From: a bacterium
Lineage (GTDB): Bacteria > JACRDZ01 > JAJRWM01
Length of the DNA stretch: 5,348 bases
Reading direction: 5' to 3'
Assembly: GCA_024276815.1 (NCBI GenBank)
Contig: JAJRWM010000244.1
Coordinates: forward strand, 1 to 5,348
Each line of letters starts with the position of its first letter. Within the stretch, counting starts at the first letter, position 1. The translations under genes and the position numbers were made by a program. A model generated the notes under the pieces. It ran no database searches and had not been told where the DNA came from. It was given only the letters and a program-made list of their open reading frames with translations. Below, piece after piece: positions 1 to 5,214 of this stretch.

Positions 1-81
1 AGGCCAAAGAAACTGCTGGAGAAAACACCCTGGAAACCTTCTCCTTCTCACCCCTGGAGACAGTATGTGCGTAGATTCTAA
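1..81 (+). CDS. Transposase, C-terminal fragment (runs off the left edge)
   Basis: Frame 1 is open from the first base and ends at TAA (79-81), giving 26 residues that begin RPKKLLEKTPW and end SHPWRQYVRRF. A basic, proline-rich tail finishing in a HPWR motif is common at the C-terminus of rve/DDE-type IS transposases. I recognise this by resemblance, not by a search. The catalytic domain is outside the window, so it is unknown whether the full gene is intact. The tandem IS-type repeats starting 5 nt after the stop support the call. The alternative is a chance open frame, which the short length allows but the context makes less likely. Confidence 0.6.
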   Translation, partial: RPKKLLEKTPWKPSPSHPWRQYVRRF

Positions 82-86
82 AAACA

Positions 87-135
87 GGACATTTCTACTT
101 TTACCAAAAGCGGACATTTCTACTTTTACTGGACA
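87..135 (+). repeat. Tandem 18-bp direct repeats at the IS terminus
   Basis: GGACATTTCTACTTTTAC occurs at 87-104 and again at 112-129, identical over 18 bases with a 25-nt period. A truncated GGACA follows at 131-135. Repeats of this kind are typical transposase binding sites at IS ends. Their position directly after the transposase stop codon supports that role. Confidence 0.75.
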
Positions 136-151
136 GCCAGGAAAAAACTAC

Positions 152-180
152 TTGTGGGCATGTATAGATTATGCTATACT
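152..180 (+). promoter_or_regulatory. Sigma-A-type promoter of the small regulator gene
   Basis: A -35-like TTGTGG (152-157) is separated by exactly 17 nt from TATACT (175-180). The -10 is extended by TGC (172-174). Transcription would start near 187, leaving a leader of about 70 nt before the ATG at 256. The promoter begins 16 nt beyond the inferred IS end, so it probably belongs to the chromosome, although IS insertion may have removed sequence further upstream. Confidence 0.65.
162..179 (+). promoter_or_regulatory. Candidate operator: perfect inverted repeat over the -10
   Basis: GTATAG (162-167), a 6-nt spacer ATTATG, and CTATAC (174-179) form a perfect 6-bp inverted repeat covering most of the -10 element. 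Ribbon-helix-helix repressors commonly bind such short repeats in their own promoters, and the next gene encodes a protein of that type. Autoregulation is an inference, since part of the palindrome is simply the -10 hexamer. Confidence 0.4.
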
Positions 181-255
181 CATTTGATTATCCCGTTCTT
201 TGGGAGGACTTGGGTTGTTCGTGATGGACCAATTTTGAGAGGAGGACTAATTTAG

Positions 256-492
256 ATGTCTCGCGCTGAGTTTAAAAAAGTTACCATTACCATGCCGGCG
301 ACCACGTTGGAGTTTCTGGAAACTATTGGTCAACGTTCAAGGCGGACCGGCGGTTACAAAATCGCCAAGACGGAAATCGTACGGGCTATGGTTACCGCCT
401 GCAAGAAGTTAAATGTTGATTTCACCATGGTGAAATCGGAAAAGGATATTGCCAATCGGATATTGGAAGCCGCTAAAAATTACGACAAGTAA
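256..492 (+). CDS. Small ribbon-helix-helix-like DNA-binding protein
   Basis: A 78-residue, lysine-rich protein, probably a cytoplasmic transcription regulator working as a dimer. Residues 6-13 (FKKVTITM) alternate polar and hydrophobic side chains like the DNA-contacting beta strand of the ribbon-helix-helix fold. An amphipathic helix follows (about 15-31), then a GG turn at 32-33 and a second helix (about 37-52). The C-terminal 25 residues form a further charged segment. The ATG start is supported by AGGAGG at 240-245, 10 nt upstream. The gene has its own promoter and terminator and no toxin gene beside it, so it looks like a stand-alone regulator rather than an antitoxin. The target is not known. 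The inverted repeat in its own promoter is the best local candidate. The fold call rests on pattern only, and plasmid-partition-type or other small basic proteins remain possible. Confidence 0.7.
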   Translation: MSRAEFKKVTITMPATTLEFLETIGQRSRRTGGYKIAKTEIVRAMVTACKKLNVDFTMVKSEKDIANRILEAAKNYDK

Positions 493-562
493 GTGTCTTG
501 TTATGATAATACATTAAGGGGAATTGCTTGAACTAAACGGGTTGAATCCGGTTACCTGAGAA

Positions 563-590
563 AGGGCGTTGCTACGCCCTGTTTTTCTTT
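563..590 (+). terminator. Rho-independent terminator after the small regulator
   Basis: AGGGCGT (563-569) pairs perfectly with ACGCCCT (574-580) around a TGCT loop, and GTTTTTCTTT follows at 581-590. This 7-bp GC-rich stem with a T-tract is a standard intrinsic terminator on the + strand. It lies 70 nt after the regulator's stop codon and separates that gene from the downstream operon. Confidence 0.85.
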
Positions 591-651
591 ATGCCGGCCG
601 CTCAACCGCCCCGTTTCAACCGAATTTGCTCATCCCGCCTGAATTTGTGCT

Positions 652-664
652 ATTATGCTATAGT
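652..664 (+). promoter_or_regulatory. Probable extended -10 promoter of the radical SAM-RNase operon
   Basis: TATAGT (659-664) is preceded by TGC (656-658), an extended -10 arrangement. I see no good -35 hexamer 17 nt upstream, which extended -10 promoters can tolerate. The 11 bases ATTATGCTATA (652-662) are identical to 168-178 in the regulator's promoter. Transcription would begin near 671, giving a leader of about 90 nt. It is the most promoter-like site between the terminator at 590 and the gene start at 762. Confidence 0.45.
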
Positions 665-720
665 GATTATTAAAAAATCAGTTTACGACAATCCAACCAT
701 ATCAACAAATTAAATTTATT

Positions 721-748
721 TGGGCGTCCGGGGGACATTCCCCGCCCA
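721..748 (+). promoter_or_regulatory. Leader hairpin directly against the ribosome binding site
   Basis: TGGGC (721-725) pairs with GCCCA (744-748), and GGGG (731-734) pairs with CCCC (740-743) around an ACATT loop, leaving a 5-nt bulge GTCCG on the 5' side. The 3' arm touches the AGAAGGA ribosome binding site (748-754) of the gene starting at 762. It could modulate ribosome access, or it could be the remnant of a GC-rich palindromic repeat. No T-tract follows, so it is not a terminator. Confidence 0.4.
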
Positions 749-761
749 GAAGGATGTATTA

Positions 762-3299
762 ATGAGTTCAGACCAAACAAAGATAGATAATGACTTTCTG
801 CTTAAAGTAAAAAAACCGACCAGGTATAGCGGTAATGAGATTAACGCCGTCAAAAAGACCTGGTACGATGATTTAACCAAGGTCGCGCTGGTTTTTCCCG
901 ATTTGTATGAGATCGGCATGTCCCACCTGGGTTTGAAAATTCTCTACCATATTCTGAACTTCGAAAAAGATATACTCGCGGAACGGGTCTTCGCCCCGGC
1001 GAATGATCTTGAGGCCAACCTGAGAACCGGGAAGCTGAAACTGTTCTCCCTGGAAAACAAACGGCCGTTAACAGACTTTGATGTTTTAGGTTTTACCTTG
1101 CAGTACGAGATGTCATATTCCAATATTCTAAACATCCTCAGCTTGAGTGAAATCCCTTTTTATTCGAAAGAACGTGACGAAGCCTACCCCCTGGTCATTG
1201 GCGGGGGTTCCGGAGTTGCCAATCCTGAACCAATAGCTCCTTTCTTCGACTGCTTTTTAATCGGCGACGGCGAGAAGCTCTTCCTTGACTTTATCGAGGT
1301 CTATAGAGCCGCTAAACAGGCGGGGCTGAAGAAAAAAGAAATACTGAAACGTTTAGCCGCCCTGGAAGGGGTCTATGTTCCTGAGTTTTACCAGGTCGAA
1401 TACGACAACAACGGCGCTGTCACTACTTTCAAGGTTCGCGAAACGGAAGTGCCGGAAACAGTTTTCCGGGTAATTGTTAAAGACCTGAACCAGGTCAACT
1501 ATCCGACAAAATTTATTATTCCCTACATGGATATCGTTCATGACCGCTTGAATATCGAGATCAACCGGGGCTGTACCAGGGGCTGCCGGTTTCGCCAGGC
1601 GGGGATGTTTTACCGCCCGGTGCGCCGGCGCGGACTGGAGAAAATCATGGATTTGGCTTCGGAGGGAATCAAAAATACCGGTTATGAGGACCTCTCGCTG
1701 CTCTCCCTCTGCGCCAGCGATTACCCGCAAATAGGAGAACTTCTTACCCAACTAGCCTACGATTTTAGCGAAAAACGGGTGTCCACATCCCTGCCCTCCT
1801 TACGGTTTGACAGCTTTTTCGTTGAGCTGGCACAAAGGATCAGGGAAATCAGGAAGACCGGGCTGACCTTCGCTCTGGAAGCCGCGACCCAGAGATTGCG
1901 TGACGTTATCAACAAAGGCGCCAAGGATTCTGATCTCGTGGAATTAACCGATAAACTCTGGGAACTGGGCTGGCGCAATATCAAGGTTTATTTCATGATC
2001 GGTCTGCCTACCGAGGAAATGTCCGACGTTCACGCTATTCCCGAACTGGTGAAACGACTGAAAAAACGAAAAAAGGGCAAGTCGGACGTCAAAGTCAACG
2101 TTACTCCTTTTGTTCCCAAGGCCCAGACCCCGTTCCAATGGGAACCGTTCGCTCCTCCTTCCGAGTTGAAAGAAAAGCTGGACTTTCTCTATCATAACCT
2201 GAGAAAGAAAGTCACCAGTAATATCCTGGAACTCTCCCTGCTGGAAGCCGCTTTTTCGCGGGGAGACCGTCGCCTCGCGCCAATACTGGTCACCGCCTGG
2301 GAAAAGGGAGCCAAGTTCGATCAATGGCGGGAGCATTTTAACTTCAAGTGCTGGGAAGAGAGCTTCGCCGAACATAAAATCAACCTGGAAGCGTACGCTA
2401 CCCGTCGTTTCAATCTCGAAGACCGTTTACCCTGGGATCACATCGACCTTGGAGTCAGCAAGGATTATTTAATCGAGGAATGGCAAAAAGCCCACCGGGC
2501 GGAATTAACGCCGGACTGCACCCAGACAAGCTGCCAGGAATGCGGAGTTTGCGACGCTGATCTTTTGGCGGAAGTTTTCCAAAAACCCGAAGTCTATCAG
2601 CCCCGCCGCCGCACGAGTAAAACAAACGCCAATCTGCCTTTACTACGGGTCAGGGTGAAATATACCAAGCAAGGTGAGATCACTTTGCTGTCTCACCTGG
2701 ACCTGGTGAGAGTGTTTCGCCGGGCGATCCGCCGGGCCGATTTACCGGTATGCTATTCCCAGGGTTTCAGCCCGCAGCCCAAAATTTCCTTTGGTATTCC
2801 CCTGACGGTAGGGACTGAAAGCGACTGTGAACTGCTGGACATGGAACTTTCCCGGCCGCGGGAACTCGCTGAGATAAAAGAGCTTCTGGGCAAAGAAATG
2901 CCCAGGGGCATTGAAATTGTTGAGGTTAGCCAGATTCGCCACAACGAGCCGTCTTTGACCAAAGGAGCGTATGTGGTGACCTATGAAGCGGCGTTCCGGA
3001 CAATGGTAACCGAACAGGAGACTGGTCGGAGGATAAAGGAAATACTTTTAAGCGAGTCGCTGCCCTTTACCAGGGTCAGGGAAAAAAGAACCCAAAAACT
3101 TAACTTGCGTCCCTTTATTAAATCTCTGCGGGTCAAATCCGGGGAAAAAGGCTGTAAATTAGAGATGGAATTGATCTATAATGACCGGGGAACGGTTAAG
3201 CCCAATGAAATTATGCGGCTCGTTTTCGCAGACGCGGCCCAAAATATCCAATATCGTCGGACAGGGATAAGCAAACTTTGGGGAGGTCGTGTTGTTTAG
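762..3299 (+). CDS. B12-binding-like/radical SAM protein fused to DUF2344 (TIGR03960-TIGR03936), with altered Fe-S motif
   Basis: An 845-residue cytoplasmic protein of a family whose substrate I do not know. The N-terminal region (about 35-200) is cobalamin-binding-like, with the family segments DFDVLGFTLQYEMSYSN (105-121) and NPEP...IGDGE (154-171). A radical SAM barrel follows (about 260-480), with VYFMIGLPTE at 409-418, then RGDRRL (500-505), LPWDHIDLGVSK (556-567) and a cysteine cluster C586/C591/C594/C597. Residues 628-845 are the radical-SAM-linked DUF2344 domain (LLSHLDLVRVFRRAIRR, GFSPQPKISFG). The iron-sulfur motif should read CX3CX2C but is C271-TRG-C275-RF-R278: codon 1593-1595 is CGC where TGC is expected. 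APEAG-like residues are ALEAA (371-375), and the usual GGP before NPEP is GGGSG. Otherwise the frame is intact, with no stop or frameshift. ATG 762 is preferred over TTG 720 because AAGGA (750-754) lies 7 nt upstream. It overlaps the RNase gene by 8 nt. It may be catalytically altered or inactive, or R278 may be a sequencing error. Confidence 0.9.
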   Translation: MSSDQTKIDNDFLLKVKKPTRYSGNEINAVKKTWYDDLTKVALVFPDLYEIGMSHLGLKILYHILNFEKDILAERVFAPANDLEANLRTGKLKLFSLENKRPLTDFDVLGFTLQYEMSYSNILNILSLSEIPFYSKERDEAYPLVIGGGSGVANPEPIAPFFDCFLIGDGEKLFLDFIEVYRAAKQAGLKKKEILKRLAALEGVYVPEFYQVEYDNNGAVTTFKVRETEVPETVFRVIVKDLNQVNYPTKFIIPYMDIVHDRLNIEINRGCTRGCRFRQAGMFYRPVRRRGLEKIMDLASEGIKNTGYEDLSLLSLCASDYPQIGELLTQLAYDFSEKRVSTSLPSLRFDSFFVELAQRIREIRKTGLTFALEAATQRLRDVINKGAKDSDLVELTDKLWELGWRNIKVYFMIGLPTEEMSDVHAIPELVKRLKKRKKGKSDVKVNVTPFVPKAQTPFQWEPFAPPSELKEKLDFLYHNLRKKVTSNILELSLLEAAFSRGDRRLAPILVTAWEKGAKFDQWREHFNFKCWEESFAEHKINLEAYATRRFNLEDRLPWDHIDLGVSKDYLIEEWQKAHRAELTPDCTQTSCQECGVCDADLLAEVFQKPEVYQPRRRTSKTNANLPLLRVRVKYTKQGEITLLSHLDLVRVFRRAIRRADLPVCYSQGFSPQPKISFGIPLTVGTESDCELLDMELSRPRELAEIKELLGKEMPRGIEIVEVSQIRHNEPSLTKGAYVVTYEAAFRTMVTEQETGRRIKEILLSESLPFTRVREKRTQKLNLRPFIKSLRVKSGEKGCKLEMELIYNDRGTVKPNEIMRLVFADAAQNIQYRRTGISKLWGGRVV

Positions 3300-4836
3300 A
3301 GAAATTTTAATCAGCGTTGATGAAGATGAGATCAGGATTGCCCTGCTTGAGGATGAGGCGCTGGTCGAGTATATTGTGGAGCGAACCCGGGAAAAAAGCA
3401 TCATGGGTAATATCTATAAAGGCCGGGTTAAGGCCATTTTGCCTGGTATGCAGGCTTCGTTTATTGATATCGGCTTGGAACGCAACGCTTTTCTCTATGT
3501 CCGGGACGTGGCGCCCGACTTCAGTTTATTTCAGGACAAGCTTGACGAGGAACAATCCGCGGATTTCGACGCCAAGGGAACGCTGGCTGAAAACATTTAT
3601 CTCAGCCGAAACGCTTCCATTGAGGATCTGCTTAAAACGGGGCAGGAAATCATGGTCCAGATTGTCAAGGAGCCGATTGGTAAAAAGGGGCCTAAGGTCA
3701 GCACTCATATCAGCCTTCCCGGTCGTCTGCTGGTCCTGATGCCCACCATGGATCACATGGGAATCTCCCGCCGGATTACTGATGGAACCGAAAGACAGCG
3801 GCTCAGAACAGTTGTCGAGAAGATACGGCCCGCCGGCATGGGGCTGATCGTTCGTACTGTCGCGGAGGGCAAAGAAGAAGGGGCCTTCCGCAACGATGTT
3901 GAGTTTCTCACCAGTTTATGGAAAAAGATACAGGAACGAGGCGAAAAGGAAACCGCGCCGTCCCAGATCCACGAGGATCTGGGGATTATCTATCGGGCTT
4001 TCCGGGATTTTTTCACCACTGATATCGACCGGCTGGTTATCGATTCCCGGGAAGAGTATGACAAGGGAATGACCTACCTGGAAAACCTGTTGCCGCACCT
4101 GAAATCCAGAGTGGTGTTTTATGACGAACCGACTCCTTTGTTTGATCAACACGGCATTACTGAGGAGATAGAAAAGGCCTTAAGAAAAAAAGTACGACTG
4201 AAATGCGGCGGCTACATAATTATTGAGCCTACCGAAGCGCTGGTCACCATTGACGTCAATACGGGAAAATACGTCGGGAAAAAAAATCTGGAAGACACGG
4301 TGTTGCAAACCAACCTGGAAGCGGCGGTGGAAATTGCCCGGCAATTGCGGTTGCGGGACCTGGGCGGCATCATAATTATCGATTTTATCGATATGGTCAA
4401 AGAAAAAAACCGGGCGTTGGTGCTCGAACAACTGGGCAAGGCTTTGAAGCAGGATCGTTCACGCAGCAATATCCTGCAGATTACTGATCTGGGGTTGGTT
4501 GAGATGACCAGGAAACGGGTAAAACAGAACCTGAATATGTTTTTGAGTCACGCTTGCCCCTATTGCGCCGGTCTGGGACGGGTCAAATCCATTCAAACCG
4601 TTACGATCGAAATATTAAGAGCCTTGAAAATACTCGCTTCCACCAACCATGGCGAAGAATTGATTGTCCGGGTACACCCTGAAGTCGCCCATTTCTTACT
4701 GGAAGAATACTATGACCGGCTGGAAACTCTCACCAAGAATCTGGGCGCCGAGATTCACATCAAGGCTATCGAGAATTTCCACCGGGAGTGTTGCGAAATT
4801 TTTTCCACCACAACTCAAAAAGTAATCTACAAATAG
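3292..4836 (+). CDS. rng: Ribonuclease E/G family endoribonuclease
   Basis: A 514-residue endoribonuclease for single-stranded RNA, expected to act in rRNA/tRNA maturation and mRNA decay as a metal-dependent oligomer. The S1 RNA-binding domain starts near residue 36 (GNIYKGRVKAILPGMQASFIDIG, with extra residues about 76-110 as is common in Gram-positive members). The catalytic DNase I-like region holds D321 (TIDVNTGK) and D364 (IIDFIDM). Their spacing of 43 matches D303/D346 of E. coli RNase E. The zinc-link motif CPYC is at 422-425, also at the expected distance, and is followed by GLGR. There is no long C-terminal scaffold, so this is a catalytic-domain-only form of RNase G length. I prefer the TTG at 3292 (MFREILISVDEDE) because GGAGG (3282-3286) is 5 nt away. 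GTG 3289 would leave only 2 nt. The start lies within the end of the upstream gene, implying translational coupling. All key residues are present. Confidence 0.95.
   Translation: MFREILISVDEDEIRIALLEDEALVEYIVERTREKSIMGNIYKGRVKAILPGMQASFIDIGLERNAFLYVRDVAPDFSLFQDKLDEEQSADFDAKGTLAENIYLSRNASIEDLLKTGQEIMVQIVKEPIGKKGPKVSTHISLPGRLLVLMPTMDHMGISRRITDGTERQRLRTVVEKIRPAGMGLIVRTVAEGKEEGAFRNDVEFLTSLWKKIQERGEKETAPSQIHEDLGIIYRAFRDFFTTDIDRLVIDSREEYDKGMTYLENLLPHLKSRVVFYDEPTPLFDQHGITEEIEKALRKKVRLKCGGYIIIEPTEALVTIDVNTGKYVGKKNLEDTVLQTNLEAAVEIARQLRLRDLGGIIIIDFIDMVKEKNRALVLEQLGKALKQDRSRSNILQITDLGLVEMTRKRVKQNLNMFLSHACPYCAGLGRVKSIQTVTIEILRALKILASTNHGEELIVRVHPEVAHFLLEEYYDRLETLTKNLGAEIHIKAIENFHRECCEIFSTTTQKVIYK
3961..3984 (+). 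other. Strong hairpin inside the RNase E/G coding sequence
   Basis: CCCAGATCC (3962-3970) and GGATCTGGG (3975-3983) are perfect complements around the tetraloop ACGA, and T3961-G3984 can add a wobble pair. In the mRNA this is a 9-10 bp stem over the codons for residues 224-231. No T-tract follows, so it is not a terminator. It may be coincidental to the coding sequence, or it may be a structure read by an RNase. Confidence 0.5.
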
Positions 4837-5154
4837 ACAAGCCCATAAGCGTAATCGGCAGTGAAGGGTGGAGGGGGGATCCTGTCGTGTCATTCCCCGC
4901 GCAGGTGGGAATCGCCGGGTAAGCTTCAGCCTCTGGATTCACGGGGATGACGTCTCGAAAAACTTGTATACCTGATCGCAACACGCTTTAAAGCAAATTA
5001 CGATCAAATGTACGGTGCTTTTCAGCCTTGGTCATATAGTACCTATTAATGAAAATGTGACATAGCGCAAATTGATTTAACCAGTGACCGGCCCCCGATA
5101 TTTGGACACGTTAAATGTTAATATTCTCCCTTTCATTGTATAGCAAAGTGGGTT
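4837..5154. other. Gene-free stretch after the RNase gene
   Basis: I find no convincing gene on either strand here. The operon has no clear intrinsic terminator: no GC-rich stem is followed by a T-tract. Apart from the inverted-repeat element at 4889-4951, the sequence is AT-richer than the genes. The segment around 5048-5062 (TTAATGAAAATGTGACA) looks like the subterminal repeats of some IS elements, but only one copy is visible. In related genomes rplU would be expected within this distance, and it is absent. Confidence 0.6.
4889..4951. repeat. Degenerate palindromic (REP-like) element
   Basis: GTCATTCCCC (4889-4898) and GGGGATGAC (4943-4951) are near-complementary ends. Inside, ATTCCC (4892-4897) and GGGAAT (4907-4912) form a second small inverted repeat. 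The 3' arm, CTGGATTCACGGGGATGAC, looks like a copy of the 5' arm with its inner CCGCCTGCG-type bases lost. This matches the common intergenic palindromes that read GTCATTCCCGCG...CGCGGGAATGAC. Whether it recurs in this genome cannot be judged from one copy. Confidence 0.55.
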
Positions 5155-5214
5155 GTGTTGACAATCCTCAAAGGCGTGGGTCGTATCTACCAGCAGACCT
5201 TCATCGATACTTAC
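5155..5214 (+). pseudogene. IS481-like transposase remnant
   Basis: The frame reads VLTILKGVGRIYQQTFIDTY. The part LKGVGRIYQQTFIDTY resembles the start of the integrase core of IS481-type transposases, where the aspartate in (I/V)DTY is a catalytic-core residue. A stop at 5119-5121 lies upstream in the same frame with no start or helix-turn-helix region between, so the N-terminal part is missing. Resemblance stops after the TAC codon at 5212-5214, exactly where GGGGCTGTTGCAAAAC begins. It is a short, non-functional relic. Recognition is by memory of the family, without a search. Confidence 0.55.

Larger units (their letters stand above)
1..135 (+). mobile_element. Right end of an insertion sequence (partial)
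   Basis: This stretch joins the 3' end of a transposase reading frame to a repeat-bearing terminus, the normal layout at the right end of an IS. The coding part stops at 79-81. After it come two copies of GGACATTTCTACTTTTAC and a final TGGACA ending at 135. Ends with several internal repeats and a terminal CA resemble IS21-type or related rve-integrase elements. The family and the exact boundary are inferences, because the left end and the target duplication lie outside the window. Confidence 0.6.

Noticed and set aside
256-492. Antitoxin of a toxin-antitoxin pair
   Set aside because: No toxin-sized gene is next to it. It has its own terminator at 563-590, and the upstream side is IS sequence.
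493-590. Riboswitch, suggested by GGTTGAATCCGGTTACC-like bases before the terminator
   Set aside because: The paired elements do not build a known aptamer core, and the hairpin sits downstream of a stop codon, where an ordinary terminator is expected.
720-761. Upstream TTG start adding 14 residues to the radical SAM protein
   Set aside because: The TTG has no ribosome binding site in the AT-rich sequence before it, and the added codons are the GC-rich hairpin. ATG 762 has AAGGA at 7-nt spacing and gives the usual family N-terminus.
1353-1751. 132-codon open frame on the minus strand, and similar ones at 1944-2375 and elsewhere
   Set aside because: They lie wholly opposite well-conserved genes, have no recognisable family, and reflect codon bias of the real + strand genes.
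3317-3739. 140-codon + strand frame inside the RNase gene
   Set aside because: It overlaps the S1 domain coding sequence in another frame, and its product has a shifted-frame composition with no recognisable motif.
4332-4346. AATTGC-CCG-GCAATT inverted repeat in the RNase gene
   Set aside because: It is a short stem with a 3-nt loop in codons for conserved family residues (EIARQL), adequately explained by the protein sequence.
5158-5163. TTGACA resembling a -35 box
   Set aside because: No -10-like hexamer lies 16-18 nt downstream, and the bases are part of the IS481-like reading frame.
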